DNA from: CAJXNP01 sp050305935
Lineage (GTDB): Bacteria; Bacteroidota; Bacteroidia; Cytophagales; Cyclobacteriaceae
Assembly: GCA_050305935.1 (NCBI GenBank)
Contig: JBNLGG010000023.1
Coordinates: 1-54,857, forward strand
Direction of reading: 5' to 3'
DNA: 54,857 bases
In this document: positions 33,759-43,387 of the stretch, in pieces
Position numbering within the stretch: position 1 is the stretch's first letter
How the letters are laid out: each line of letters begins with the position of its first letter
The notes under the pieces: generated by a model
Seen by the model: the letters and a program-made list of their open reading frames with translations, nothing else
Database searches by the model: none
What the model was told of the DNA's origin: nothing
Position numbers and translations under genes: made by a program

Positions 33759-35822
33759 TTACAATGTAAACTTTCCTGTCAAGTAAACCTTTCTGATTTT
33801 AGCATTGTCAAAATACCTTGGCCCCAGGATATCGGGTCTCTCAAACATAGCAGCCCAGTCAGCAAAGCCCAGAAATTGCCCTGATTCAAGAATGATATTA
33901 ATCATGTCCTCATATTTCACCAGATTTTGAAGGTAGCAAAGGGTAAGCTGCTTGGCGATTATTTTGTACTCCGGTACTTCCAGCAATGGTTCCAGTGTTT
34001 GGATGGCTTTTTCCCATTTCTGAAAAAGCCCATAGAGCAAGCTTATTCTCAGCCTTTCTTTGTCGTTCCTGATTTTAGCGTCAGAAAAGCAAAAAAATGT
34101 GTCACGTAGATGCCTCTCTGCTTTTGCTTTGGTTTCCGGGTAGAAATTCCAGTAATAGGAGCTGTTCATCCGGCTGTGGTAAAATCTGTACAAGTCTTCC
34201 ACTTGCTCATCATTGAGGCGGGTAGCCTGGAAATCGTTGATAAACCTCGGTAAATAAGCAAGCACCAATCGGTCATATGGTTCCTTGGACACCGATTTGG
34301 AAGGTTTGCTTCTCAGGTGGAAAATGTAATCGCGATAAGCTTTTTCTGGTAGGAGATCATCCTGAATATAGTAAGACAGAGCATAGTCTTCCACTGCCTT
34401 AAAAAGAAATAACTGGGTATTAAAGCGGATGGCACTTTTTAATTGGTAGGGGGTTTGGCGCTGGTTGCCCATCTCAATCCACAGATCAAAATACCATTTT
34501 GCGGAATGATCGGAAAACCTTCCCAGATAGTCATAAACCATCTGGTTAAACAGCAGGGCTTTCATTGATGGATGATCAGGTATTTCCAACTCCATTTTTT
34601 TGGCGGTCACGCTTCTATCTTCCAGTGTTTTAGTGTAAAGGTGTACCTGAATATCCTCTAGAAGGTTGAGCTTATTCTGGCCTGCCCGGAAATTTGAGGC
34701 TTTTATTTCCGCGAGAATTTTTTCATAATAGCTTTTGGGTGACACCGGTACCTGTGCCGCATCGACTACCTGCTCTATCGCGACCTTAACTTCCACATAT
34801 CGTTGCTCATCCAGCATTTCTTCGAAACCCTCTTCCTGGTAGTGTTTGTTGACATAAGCCCTTACTTTATCCCTGTCCCATACACTCAGGAATTCATCGT
34901 CAGTTCGTTCTATCTGATTCCTGAACATCGACCAGTTTTCCATAGAATGTGTTCGAGATGTGAAACCGTCGCCTGTTTGGGTTTTAATAAAATTCATTAC
35001 TTCGTTTACCCGACGCTGATAAAGATCCTGGTTGACCTCGATATTTCCTTCAATACTGGCAAAACCGATGATATCGATGTGCTTGATTTTTTCTGATTCC
35101 GGAAACTGGGATTTGATCAGTTCAATCTTTGTCTCGTCCAGCTCGAATTTTCCTCGTTCGTAATACAAGCGAAAAACAATTGTGTCAGAAATATGTTCTC
35201 TGCCAATTACATCCTTAAATTCCCTGAAAGGTCGACTGAATTGCAAAGGGATAGAAGGAAAGGGAGTAGTGTAAAGTTCACCGGTGAAGGGCGTAAAGGG
35301 CTGGATTTTGCAAATAGCACTCTTACGGTAAATGATCAGGTTTTTAATGGTATCTTTGGTGTCTTTGTCGACCTTAAAAACGAAGTATTTTGGACGAAGG
35401 GGAATTTGGATCTTATCCTTCAATATTTTGATTGCTATCATTTCTGAAGTCAGATCCTTTGATTCTTTAAACAGCTCGTGTTTATTGGTGATGGAAGTGA
35501 TGGTGCCTGTTAGTTGATCTTCATCCTGTTTCTTTCTATAAGTTTCTGAAATACCAGCGGGCAACGATAACAGTTCATCTGTTGCGATGGTTTCAATGGC
35601 GATACCGCTTTTACCTTTAAAGAGCTTCTTAGCCTTTTTATAGTCCATCACAAAGTATCCAGCTTCATATCTCACTTTTTTATAAAGCCTCCTAGCCTCT
35701 TTATAATTTGCAGAGTTTTTGTTTGCTGGCTTTAACTCTCTCTGGACTTTATTTTGGGCAAGCGATGTGGAAATATTTAATAGAAAAAATACGAGTATTA
35801 GAGTTGAAAAAAGAATCTTCAT
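33759..35822 (-). CDS. OmpA-domain-containing envelope protein
   Basis: Starting at the ATG at 35822 the protein has 687 residues with a clear signal peptide (MKILFSTLILVFFLLNISTS, cleaved near LAQ). An OmpA-like peptidoglycan-binding domain sits in the middle (about 210-330: FRLYYERGKFELDETKI, HIDIIGFASIEGN, YQRRVNEVMNFI), not at the end. The C-terminal half is helical with many Tyr and Arg, possibly repeat-like, and has no known motif. A longer frame from 35873 would add 17 residues before the signal. A TATTTTTG element on this strand (35876-35883) is a possible promoter. It probably binds peptidoglycan from the periplasm. Confidence 0.7.
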   Translation of the reverse strand: MKILFSTLILVFFLLNISTSLAQNKVQRELKPANKNSANYKEARRLYKKVRYEAGYFVMDYKKAKKLFKGKSGIAIETIATDELLSLPAGISETYRKKQDEDQLTGTITSITNKHELFKESKDLTSEMIAIKILKDKIQIPLRPKYFVFKVDKDTKDTIKNLIIYRKSAICKIQPFTPFTGELYTTPFPSIPLQFSRPFREFKDVIGREHISDTIVFRLYYERGKFELDETKIELIKSQFPESEKIKHIDIIGFASIEGNIEVNQDLYQRRVNEVMNFIKTQTGDGFTSRTHSMENWSMFRNQIERTDDEFLSVWDRDKVRAYVNKHYQEEGFEEMLDEQRYVEVKVAIEQVVDAAQVPVSPKSYYEKILAEIKASNFRAGQNKLNLLEDIQVHLYTKTLEDRSVTAKKMELEIPDHPSMKALLFNQMVYDYLGRFSDHSAKWYFDLWIEMGNQRQTPYQLKSAIRFNTQLFLFKAVEDYALSYYIQDDLLPEKAYRDYIFHLRSKPSKSVSKEPYDRLVLAYLPRFINDFQATRLNDEQVEDLYRFYHSRMNSSYYWNFYPETKAKAERHLRDTFFCFSDAKIRNDKERLRISLLYGLFQKWEKAIQTLEPLLEVPEYKIIAKQLTLCYLQNLVKYEDMINIILESGQFLGFADWAAMFERPDILGPRYFDNAKIRKVYLTGKFTL

Positions 35823-35954
35823 TTTTTGAAAAATACCTGTAGGTAAATTTAAACGAATAAAATACAGTTGCATTACAAAAATAGATTTTTCCGGAGGGTA
35901 TCCGGGTTTTCACAGGGGTCATATGTTTGGAAATCCTGCGTTAGGTAGGGGTAA

Positions 35955-35983
35955 AACAAAAAAGACTTCCGAAGAAGTCTTTT
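35955..35983 (-). terminator. Terminator with UUCG tetraloop after tRNA-Val
   Basis: On the minus strand a ten-pair stem (AAAAGACTTC with GAAGTCTTTT) closes a TTCG loop flanked by C-G, the very stable cUUCGg type, followed by T-rich sequence. It begins 5 bases after the tRNA-Val 3' end and fits a classical terminator. Confidence 0.85.
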
Positions 35984-35987
35984 GAAG

Positions 35988-36062
35988 TGGGCGCTGAGGG
36001 ATTCGAACCCCCGACCCCCTCGGTGTAAACGAGGTGCTCTGAACCAGCTGAGCTAAGCGCCC
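35988..36062 (-). tRNA. tRNA-Val (anticodon TAC)
   Basis: The minus strand begins GGGCGCTTAGCTCAGCTGG and folds as a standard cloverleaf: a 7-bp acceptor stem, an anticodon stem CCTCG/CGAGG around loop TTTACAC, and GGTTCGAATCC in the T arm. The anticodon TAC reads valine codons. CCA is not encoded. A matching promoter lies upstream and a terminator directly downstream. Confidence 0.97.
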
Positions 36063-36112
36063 GGAAATGTTTTTTTCAATGATTTCGTTAAACCATCGCC
36101 GTTTTGGGACTG

Positions 36113-36143
36113 CAAATGTAGGATAAGATTTGTTTTCTGCAAA
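36113..36143 (-). promoter_or_regulatory. Promoter of tRNA-Val
   Basis: On the minus strand TTTG (36143-36140), 19 bases, then TACATTTG (36120-36113) matches the Bacteroidota consensus TTTG-N19-TAnnTTTG in full. It lies about 50 bases ahead of the tRNA. Confidence 0.75.
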
Positions 36144-36243
36144 CTATTTTTCTAAAAATGTTACTGGCATAATTTGTGCCCTTTTCGCACCTGGTATGAT
36201 GAAAAAGATTTTTATCCCTTTATCTATTTGAATTGAGGTTGGC

Positions 36244-38769
36244 ATGTCAGAATTTAGTCCCCGTATGCTGTCGATAATGACCCAAAAACTGCTTAAATAC
36301 CTCAAAATTACAGGCTATGTCCTTTTGACCTTGCTGATCATTTTGCTGGTGGGGGGCGGCATTTTTTCTTACAATTATAAGGATAAGATCATCGCCTATT
36401 TTGTCGAGAGGGCCAATGAACGTCTGATCGTTCCGGTAGATATTGGGAAGATCGATGTTTCAGTCTTTCGGCAGTTCCCCGCTACCAGTATTGTATTGGA
36501 ACAAATCACCATTAAATCAACCGATGAATTTAAAACGGAGTACCTGGCGAAAGTGCCAAAAGCCTATCTGACGCTTAATCCATTTAAGGTCATGCGTGGG
36601 AAGTATGAAATCGACGAGTTTATCGTCGAAGGGGGAGAGGTAAACCTGGAAATTAATGCGGTTGGAAATGCCAACTACCAGATTGTGAAAAAGCGAGGTG
36701 AGCAAGCAGGGCCCGTTGAGTCGACTATAAAAATTTTGGCCAATGGAGTGCATCTCAATTACATCGATCAGCGGTCTAATAAGGATTTCGGTTTTCTGCT
36801 CGAAAAAGTTAAATCCACCGTTGCCATTTTTCGGAGGAATTACAAAGCAAATATCGACGGCGATGTGCTCGTTTCGCACATCAGTTTGGATGAGTTGACC
36901 TATTTTAAAGATAAAGAAGTGGAGGTGGCCACCTTTCTGAATATAGATGATGAGATGCGGTTTCTGACCATTGAGAAAGGCGACCTGAAAATAGGTAAGG
37001 GTGACTTTACGGTGATCGGGGACGTGTCTTACAATTCTCCGATGAAAGTGGACCTTGCCATAACCGGGATCAAAACCAATGCCCAGACCGTCATCAGCTT
37101 GCTACCTGACGCTTATGCCAATCCGATCAAAAGTTATCGAAGCAAAGGAGAGGTCTATTTCAATGGAACGGTGAAAGGAGAATTTACCGAAAATTATTAT
37201 CCCAACACGATCCTCCATTTCGGAGCGAGCGATGCTTCGTTTTTTCATCCGGATTACAAGAAAGAATTAAAAAATATTGCGCTCGCAGGAAAGCTGGAGA
37301 CAGGAATAAGGAAAGATTTTTCTGGCGCTTACCTTCAACTGATTGACGTAAAGCTTGAACTGGACGAATACCCAATTGCTGGTCGCCTGGAAATAAAGGA
37401 TTTTAAAGAGCCGTGGATTAATTCGGAGCTGAAGGGAACTTTCAGTCTTGATGCAATGGTGCAGGTTTTTCCCGACAGCAAGATTGAAAGTGCATACGGA
37501 AAAATGCGGACCGATATTCGGTTTAAAGGATTCCCCAAATCAGCTTCGGGAATCAAGGCCTTTAATGCAGATGGCGAAGTGGAGCTTCAGAACGTCAGCT
37601 TCATCCTGAAAGGTGAGCGACTGCCTTTTAACAAATTCAATGGATCGTTTATTTTCAGGGAAAATGATCTGGCCATTTCTGATTTTTCGGGCATGGTGGG
37701 GAAGAGCGACTTTCTGGTCAATGGCTTTTTCAAAAACATCACTTCCTTTTTTAAGAAAGCGCATAACAAGGTGAAGATAGAGGCCGATCTTAAGTCAAAT
37801 TATTTAGATTTTGACGAATTGCTCAAAACCAATTTTGCTTCCCAGGATACGTTAAACACGGGTGGTCACAAGTATAATTTCAACATTTCGCCTGACATCG
37901 ACCTTAATTTCAATTGCGATATAAAAAAACTGCGGTTTAAACGATTTTATTCATCGGCCATCACGGGAAACCTGCGGGTGCTCAATCAAATTGCCACACT
38001 TAATGAACTGGGGTTAAACACGATGGGCGGAAGACTCCGGGTGGATGCTTCGGTGAATAACAAGTTAAGTAGTGTGGTAGAGATATCCTGCGATGCTAAT
38101 CTGAGTGGCATTTATATCGATAGCGTATTTTATGTTTTCCACAATTTTGATCAAACATGGCTGGTGGATAAAAACCTTAGAGGCCAGTTAAATTCCGATG
38201 TGAGTACCTATATATTATTAGACAATCATTTGCGATTTTATTCGAATGATTTTAGTGCGACCATCGGTGCATCCATAAAAAATGGGGAATTGCTAAACTT
38301 TGAACCGATGCAAAAGCTGTCGCGCTTTGTTGAGGAAGAAAGCCTGGCGCATTTGAAGTTTTCAGAAGTCAGGAATGAAATCATTATAAAAAACAAAACC
38401 ATTTATATTCCCAGAATGCTGGTCAGCTCTAGCGTCACCAATATCCAGGTAAGTGGTACGCACCACTTTGATCAACGCATTGATTATCATGTGGCGGTAC
38501 CCTTAAGGAGTTTTTTGAGATTGAGAAAACTAACAGACCGGGAGATTGAAGAACGTTCTGATGGTAGCCATCTTTTGCTCAGAATTTTTGGGACAACCAG
38601 CGATTACCAGATCAAATATGACAAGCAGGAGCTGAAGCAAAAAATAGCTGATGATATTAAAAAAGAAGGCAAGGAATTAAAAGAAGTCTTCCAAAACAAA
38701 GGCAAAACCGAGCAGGATGTGATCATTGTTGAAGACGACGACTACTTTGATTTTGATGAGGATCAATAG
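36244..38769 (+). CDS. AsmA-family envelope protein
   Basis: An 841-residue protein with one N-terminal membrane helix (about 23-45) and a very long beta-rich periplasmic region. The start of that region (VPVDIGKIDVSVFRQFPATS) is the AsmA N-terminal pattern, and the C-terminal third has the AsmA-like repeat region. The acidic tail ends DDDYFDFDEDQ. AsmA-like proteins are bridge-like lipid transport or outer-membrane homeostasis factors. The ATG at 36244 is preceded by GAGG; another in-frame ATG at 36277 is possible. The end overlaps the convergent hldD gene by 7 bases. Confidence 0.82.
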   Translation: MSEFSPRMLSIMTQKLLKYLKITGYVLLTLLIILLVGGGIFSYNYKDKIIAYFVERANERLIVPVDIGKIDVSVFRQFPATSIVLEQITIKSTDEFKTEYLAKVPKAYLTLNPFKVMRGKYEIDEFIVEGGEVNLEINAVGNANYQIVKKRGEQAGPVESTIKILANGVHLNYIDQRSNKDFGFLLEKVKSTVAIFRRNYKANIDGDVLVSHISLDELTYFKDKEVEVATFLNIDDEMRFLTIEKGDLKIGKGDFTVIGDVSYNSPMKVDLAITGIKTNAQTVISLLPDAYANPIKSYRSKGEVYFNGTVKGEFTENYYPNTILHFGASDASFFHPDYKKELKNIALAGKLETGIRKDFSGAYLQLIDVKLELDEYPIAGRLEIKDFKEPWINSELKGTFSLDAMVQVFPDSKIESAYGKMRTDIRFKGFPKSASGIKAFNADGEVELQNVSFILKGERLPFNKFNGSFIFRENDLAISDFSGMVGKSDFLVNGFFKNITSFFKKAHNKVKIEADLKSNYLDFDELLKTNFASQDTLNTGGHKYNFNISPDIDLNFNCDIKKLRFKRFYSSAITGNLRVLNQIATLNELGLNTMGGRLRVDASVNNKLSSVVEISCDANLSGIYIDSVFYVFHNFDQTWLVDKNLRGQLNSDVSTYILLDNHLRFYSNDFSATIGASIKNGELLNFEPMQKLSRFVEEESLAHLKFSEVRNEIIIKNKTIYIPRMLVSSSVTNIQVSGTHHFDQRIDYHVAVPLRSFLRLRKLTDREIEERSDGSHLLLRIFGTTSDYQIKYDKQELKQKIADDIKKEGKELKEVFQNKGKTEQDVIIVEDDDYFDFDEDQ

Positions 38770-39728
38770 TAGTTATGTCCATCGAGGTAGTTTTTTACAT
38801 AATCTTCCACCCCCGCTTCCAGGCTGGTAAATTCGTTTTCATAACCTATCGATTTTAATTTACTCATGTTTGCTTCCGTAAAATATTGGTACTTATCGCG
38901 AATGTCTTCCGGAGTGTCAATGAAACTAATGTTTTCCTTCAAACCCATTGCCCTGAATACTGCCTTAGTCAGATCAAGGAAGGTGCGTGCTTTGCCGCTT
39001 CCAAGATTGTAAATGTCAGAGTCTTTTCTGTGGTGCATTAGAAAATAGCAAACATCTGTTACGTCTTTCACCGAAACAAAATCCCTTTGTTGCTCACCAT
39101 CTTTAAAATCCGGATGATGCGACCGGAATAGTTTCATGCCACCCGTGACTTTGATTTGATTGAATGAATGGAAAATCACAGATGCCATCCGGCCTTTATG
39201 GTATTCATTCGGTCCATACACATTAAAAAACTTCAACCCGGCCCAAAAGAAGGGCTTTTTCTCTTGTGTCAACATCCACTTGTCAAATTCATTTTTGGAT
39301 TCGCCATAGGGATTGAGTGGCTGAAGTTTTTCGATGTTCTTTACGTTGTCATCATAGCCAAACTCGCCACCGCCGTAAGTGGCGGCAGAGGACGCGTAGA
39401 CGAGAGGTATTTGATATTCCGTACACTTGCTCCAAACGGCTTTTGAGTAATCGGTATTTAATTTCCAAAGCAGGTTTTTGTCAAATTCAGTAGTGTCGGT
39501 GCGGGCGCCAAGGTGAAAAATAAATTCAATTTCCTTTTCATTTTCATCTATCCATGCAAGGAAATCATCTCGGTGAACCCGCTGAAAGATCTGCTTGCCT
39601 TCCAGGTTGCGGTTTTTCTGCTCGTTGGAAAAATCATCCACGGCGATGATGTTGTTGAAATTTTCCGAGTTCAATTTTTGAACCAGACAACTACCAATAA
39701 AACCTGCTGCGCCCGTTACTACGATCAT
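38763..39728 (-). CDS. hldD: ADP-L-glycero-D-manno-heptose-6-epimerase
   Basis: A 321-residue short-chain dehydrogenase/epimerase of the RfaD/HldD type, making ADP-L-glycero-heptose for lipopolysaccharide core. It starts with MIVVTGAAGFIGSCLVQKL (NAD(P) binding). FHLGARTDTTE and the catalytic YASSAATYGGG and YGESKNEFD (Tyr-x3-Lys) motifs follow, then the family stretch KFFNVYGPNEYHKGRMASVI. It is full length with no disruption. It does not sit with other heptose genes here, although lpxB lies 0.5 kb away on the other strand. Confidence 0.92.
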   Translation of the reverse strand: MIVVTGAAGFIGSCLVQKLNSENFNNIIAVDDFSNEQKNRNLEGKQIFQRVHRDDFLAWIDENEKEIEFIFHLGARTDTTEFDKNLLWKLNTDYSKAVWSKCTEYQIPLVYASSAATYGGGEFGYDDNVKNIEKLQPLNPYGESKNEFDKWMLTQEKKPFFWAGLKFFNVYGPNEYHKGRMASVIFHSFNQIKVTGGMKLFRSHHPDFKDGEQQRDFVSVKDVTDVCYFLMHHRKDSDIYNLGSGKARTFLDLTKAVFRAMGLKENISFIDTPEDIRDKYQYFTEANMSKLKSIGYENEFTSLEAGVEDYVKNYLDGHNYY

Positions 39729-39825
39729 TTCTTTTTTTTTGTGCGCAAGATACGTTTTTTCAAATTTTAAGGCAGTAAAACCATAGTTTAAAGCCAGATA
39801 AATTACTTCTGCTGGTAATTCTTTG

Positions 39826-39833
39826 TATCTTTG
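39826..39833 (+). promoter_or_regulatory. Promoter -7 element for queD-lpxB
   Basis: TATCTTTG followed by CGGC is an exact TAnnTTTG of a form that is very common in Bacteroidota. It lies 20 bases before the queD ATG at 39853, so the leader is very short. The -33 region carries only TTAC near 39803-39806. Confidence 0.65.
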
Positions 39834-39852
39834 CGGCGCAAAAGTCAGAGGT

Positions 39853-40275
39853 ATGGTTTACATAAGCAGGGATAGTCATTTTTGTGCAGCCCACAAATTA
39901 TATAACCCCAAGTGGAGTGAAGAAAAAAACAAGGAGATTTTTGGCCCGTGTGCCAATGAAAACTGGCATGGGCATAATTTTGATATGACCGTGACGGTGA
40001 AAGGCGATACAGATCCAGACACCGGGTTTGTGATGAATTTCAAGGAATTGAATAAGTTGATAAAGGAGGAGGTATTGGATAAGGTTGATCACAAAAACCT
40101 TAATCTGGATGTTGATTTTTTACAGGGGAAAATGGCCAGTTGTGAGACCTTGGTAATGGAATTCTGGAAGATACTGGCTCCTAAAATCGCCACCCTTACC
40201 GAACAAAGAGTTAAGTTGCACTGCATTAAATTGAAAGAAACCAAAAATAATTACGCTGAATACTACGGCGAATAA
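39853..40275 (+). CDS. queD: 6-carboxytetrahydropterin synthase (QueD/PTPS family)
   Basis: A protein of about 140 residues with the PTPS zinc ligands (HFCAAHKL and WHGHNF), the catalytic Cys in FGPCANENWHGH, and a Glu in the C-terminal IKLKETKNNYAEY segment. It makes 6-carboxytetrahydropterin for queuosine or related deazapurine synthesis. I chose the ATG at 39853 because the earlier in-frame ATG at 39823 overlaps the promoter element. lpxB starts 5 bp later, in the same operon without an obvious functional tie. Confidence 0.9.
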   Translation: MVYISRDSHFCAAHKLYNPKWSEEKNKEIFGPCANENWHGHNFDMTVTVKGDTDPDTGFVMNFKELNKLIKEEVLDKVDHKNLNLDVDFLQGKMASCETLVMEFWKILAPKIATLTEQRVKLHCIKLKETKNNYAEYYGE

Positions 40276-40280
40276 CCCCC

Positions 40281-41381
40281 ATGAAATACTTTCTTATAGC
40301 AGGTGAGCGATCGGGAGATTTGCATGGGTCTAATCTCATCAAAGCCTTAAAAAGAAAAGATCCGGAGGCGGATTTCTGGTGCTGGGGCGGAGACGAAATG
40401 GAGAAGGCGGGGGCGACGCTAAGAACTCACTACCGGGAGATGGCAGTCATGGGCTTGTGGGAAGTATTGATGAAGCTGTTCACGATCCTTCGATATCTGA
40501 AGCAATGCCATAGAGACATCCTTCTGTATCAACCTGATGTGGTCATTTTGATCGATTTTGGTGGTTTTAACCTAAGGATGGCTAAAAAACTACAATCCAG
40601 TAATATCCCCGTTCACTATTACATTTCGCCAAAAATATGGGCTTGGAATACTTCGCGGGCCAAAAAGATAAAAAAATACATCGACAAGATGTATTGCATA
40701 CTTCCCTTCGAAAAAGAGTTCTATCAAAAATTTGATATGGAAGTAGACTATGTTGGCAATCCGGTGAGAGATGCTGTGGGAGCCTTCTTACCATCCAATG
40801 GGTTTTTAGAGGAAAATCATTTGCCTGAAAACTATATTGCCCTTTTGCCGGGTAGCCGGAAACAGGAGGTTACAAGGATTTTACCGCTGATGGTCGAGGT
40901 GGCAGATATTTTTGACGACGAGCAATTTGTAGTAGCCGGTGTCAATAATCTCCCGCAGGAAGTTTATTTGGTTTGCCGGGATAAGCCGAATATCCACCTC
41001 ATATTCGAAGAAAATTATAATGTACTAACCCATGCAAAGGCTGCTATAGTTACTTCTGGAACAGCAACCCTGGAGACAGCGCTGTTTGATGTCCCACAGG
41101 TGGTGACTTACATAACCTCGCCGATTACCTATTTTATTGGAAGCAGGTTGGTGGAAGTTGAGCATTTTTCATTGGTCAACCTCATTGCCGGGAAAGATGT
41201 AGTACAGGAATTGCTACAGGAGAACTGCAATTTTGAAACCCTCAGCAAGGCATTGTCCAGATTATTGGATGCTAATCACAGTAACTGGATAAAAGAGGAA
41301 TATCAGGAAATCAAGAAGATTCTTGGCAACGAGAACACTTCGGACAAAACTGCCGATCTTATTCTAAAATACCTCAAATAA
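40281..41381 (+). CDS. lpxB: Lipid-A-disaccharide synthase
   Basis: A 366-residue GT19 enzyme that joins UDP-diacylglucosamine and lipid X to form the lipid A disaccharide. Motifs: AGERSGDLHGSNLI at the N-terminus, FWCWGGDEMEKAG, VILIDFGGFNLRMAK, HYYISPKIWAWN, LLPGSRKQEV and TSGTATLETAL. It ends 6 bp from the convergent clpX gene. Full length. Confidence 0.95.
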   Translation: MKYFLIAGERSGDLHGSNLIKALKRKDPEADFWCWGGDEMEKAGATLRTHYREMAVMGLWEVLMKLFTILRYLKQCHRDILLYQPDVVILIDFGGFNLRMAKKLQSSNIPVHYYISPKIWAWNTSRAKKIKKYIDKMYCILPFEKEFYQKFDMEVDYVGNPVRDAVGAFLPSNGFLEENHLPENYIALLPGSRKQEVTRILPLMVEVADIFDDEQFVVAGVNNLPQEVYLVCRDKPNIHLIFEENYNVLTHAKAAIVTSGTATLETALFDVPQVVTYITSPITYFIGSRLVEVEHFSLVNLIAGKDVVQELLQENCNFETLSKALSRLLDANHSNWIKEEYQEIKKILGNENTSDKTADLILKYLK

Positions 41382-41387
41382 GAATTT

Positions 41388-42623
41388 TTATGCGACGCGA
41401 AGCTTTTTGTGTTTTGATTTCTCAAATTTCTCCGTCGCATAGTTTTTAGTAATCGTCAGTTCCTTCACATCTTTCGTTGATGGAAGTTCAAACATCGCAT
41501 CAGTCATGATTGCCTCACAAATGGATCGCAGTCCACGTGCCCCGAGCTTAAACTCTACAGCCATGTCAACGATGTAATCCAGCGCTTTTTTATCAAATTT
41601 CAGCTTGATTCCCTCCATCTCGAAAAGCTTGACGTATTGTTTTGTCAACGCATTTTTTGGTTCGGTAAGGATCATTTTTAGAGTTTCCTTGTCAAGAGGG
41701 TTTAGATAGGTAAGCACAGGGACCCGACCAATTAATTCAGGGATCAATCCAAACATTTTAAGATCGTGGGCATTGACGTATTGAAGGAAGTTGCTGTTGT
41801 CGAGGTTGTTTAATTCGCGCAGCTCTTCCGAGTTTGTAAAACCAAGCGGTGTAGTATTTAACCGCTTGCTGATAATCCTCTCGATTCCATCAAAAGCACC
41901 ACCACAGATAAACAGAATGTTTTGGGTATTTACGGTGATCATTTTTTGATCCGGATGCTTCCTTCCGCCCTGTGGGGGAACATTTACCGCTGTCCCTTCT
42001 AATAGTTTCAAGAGCGCTTGTTGCACACCTTCGCCGCTTACATCCCGGGTTATCGAAGGATTGTCAGATTTCCTGGCGATTTTATCGATTTCGTCGATGT
42101 AGACTATACCACGTTCTGCTGCCTCCACTTCATAGTTGGCAGCCTGAAGCAGGCGTGTCAGGATGCTTTCGACATCTTCGCCTACGTATCCAGCTTCTGT
42201 AAGTACGGTAGCATCGGCAATGCAGAAGGGCACCTGCAGCATGTTGGCGAGTGTCCTGGCAAGATAAGTTTTACCTGTTCCTGTTTCGCCCACCATCATG
42301 ATGTTGGATTTTTCTATCTGGATTTCATCATCAACACTTTTCTTTTGCATCAATCGCTTGTAGTGATTGTACACCGATACGCAGATCACTTTTTTGGCTT
42401 CATCCTGGCCAACTACGTACTCATCGAGGTATTTCTTCATATCGATGGGTTTAACCAGGTTAAATGAAGGCTTATCGTTTTGTTCTTTGGTTTTTTGTTC
42501 CTCTTGCAGGATTTGATAAGCCTGGTCAATGCACAAATTACAAATATGTGCATGGATGCCTGAAACCATCAGGTCGACATCTTTCTTCCTTCTCCCACAA
42601 AATGAACAGGTGATCTGCGACAT
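41388..42623 (-). CDS. clpX: ATP-dependent Clp protease ATP-binding subunit ClpX
   Basis: A 411-residue AAA+ unfoldase. The N-terminal zinc-binding domain has C6, C9, C28 and C31 (CSFCGRR, CNLC). Walker A is GETGTGKT, Walker B IVYIDEIDKIARKSDN, and pore and sensor motifs such as GRVPV follow. It forms the unfolding ring on ClpP, encoded 3 bp upstream in the order tig-clpP-clpX. Full length. Confidence 0.97.
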   Translation of the reverse strand: MSQITCSFCGRRKKDVDLMVSGIHAHICNLCIDQAYQILQEEQKTKEQNDKPSFNLVKPIDMKKYLDEYVVGQDEAKKVICVSVYNHYKRLMQKKSVDDEIQIEKSNIMMVGETGTGKTYLARTLANMLQVPFCIADATVLTEAGYVGEDVESILTRLLQAANYEVEAAERGIVYIDEIDKIARKSDNPSITRDVSGEGVQQALLKLLEGTAVNVPPQGGRKHPDQKMITVNTQNILFICGGAFDGIERIISKRLNTTPLGFTNSEELRELNNLDNSNFLQYVNAHDLKMFGLIPELIGRVPVLTYLNPLDKETLKMILTEPKNALTKQYVKLFEMEGIKLKFDKKALDYIVDMAVEFKLGARGLRSICEAIMTDAMFELPSTKDVKELTITKNYATEKFEKSKHKKLRVA

Positions 42624-42626
42624 GAT

Positions 42627-43298
42627 TTATCTTTTATGTACTAATACTTCGTCAATAATTTTATATTCTTTTGCCTCATCGGCTGTCATCCAGTAATCCC
42701 GATCAGAATCCTTCTCTATTTTCTCATATTTCTGGCCGGAATGTTTTGATAATATATTATACAGATCTTTTTTAACCGAAAGAGTTTGTTTCAAAGAAAT
42801 CTCCATGTCTGAAGCCTGACCTTGCATACCACTCATCGGTTGGTGGATCATGATCCTGGAATGCGGAAGGGAAGTCCTTTTTCCGTCTGCACCGGCACAA
42901 AGTAAAACGGCAGCCATCGAGGCAGCCAACCCAGTACACACGGTAGCGACATCAGGATTGACATATTGCATGGTATCATATATACCCAGACCTGCATAAA
43001 CAGAACCCCCAGGGCTATTAATGTACATGATGATGTCTTTTTTGGGATCGGCAGATTGAAGGAAAAGTAATTGCGCAATGATGATATTCGCAATTTGGTC
43101 GTCTACAGGCATGCCCAGGAAAATAATCCTGTCAGAAATTAATCTGGTAAACACATCTATCGCCCTGAAATTTCCTGGTCTTTCTTCGATGACATATTGG
43201 GTCATGTTTTTTACAGCGCTGGTGTAATCATCTACCAATGTGCCACTTAAGCCCTGTCCTTTTATTGCATATTTTCTAAACTCTTGTTCGTTTATCAT
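42627..43298 (-). CDS. clpP: ATP-dependent Clp protease proteolytic subunit ClpP
   Basis: A 223-residue serine protease with catalytic Ser127 (GLAASMAAV), His152 (MIHQPM) and a likely Asp201 (DSDRDYWM). YINSPGGSVYAGLGIYD is the family oxyanion-region motif. It partners ClpX, encoded 3 bp downstream. A terminator separates it from the upstream tig gene, so it may use its own promoter in the 90-bp gap. Confidence 0.97.
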   Translation of the reverse strand: MINEQEFRKYAIKGQGLSGTLVDDYTSAVKNMTQYVIEERPGNFRAIDVFTRLISDRIIFLGMPVDDQIANIIIAQLLFLQSADPKKDIIMYINSPGGSVYAGLGIYDTMQYVNPDVATVCTGLAASMAAVLLCAGADGKRTSLPHSRIMIHQPMSGMQGQASDMEISLKQTLSVKKDLYNILSKHSGQKYEKIEKDSDRDYWMTADEAKEYKIIDEVLVHKR

Positions 43299-43332
43299 GG
43301 TCTATAAATTTATGGATATTTGAAAGGATACA

Positions 43333-43368
43333 AAAATAAAAAAAAAGCCCTTCGTTAAAAGGACTTTT
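43333..43368 (-). terminator. Terminator after tig
   Basis: On the minus strand AAAAGTCCTT pairs with AAGGGCTTTT with one mismatch around a 6-base loop, followed by a run of nine T then ATTTTTG. It sits between tig and clpP, so read-through may be partial. Confidence 0.8.
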
Positions 43369-43387
43369 ATTTTATGTGCTTTGTTGC

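Noticed and set aside
42018..42467. A 149-codon frame antisense to clpX
   Set aside because: It lies wholly within the conserved AAA+ coding region and its Phe/His-rich sequence is what reading that gene backwards gives.
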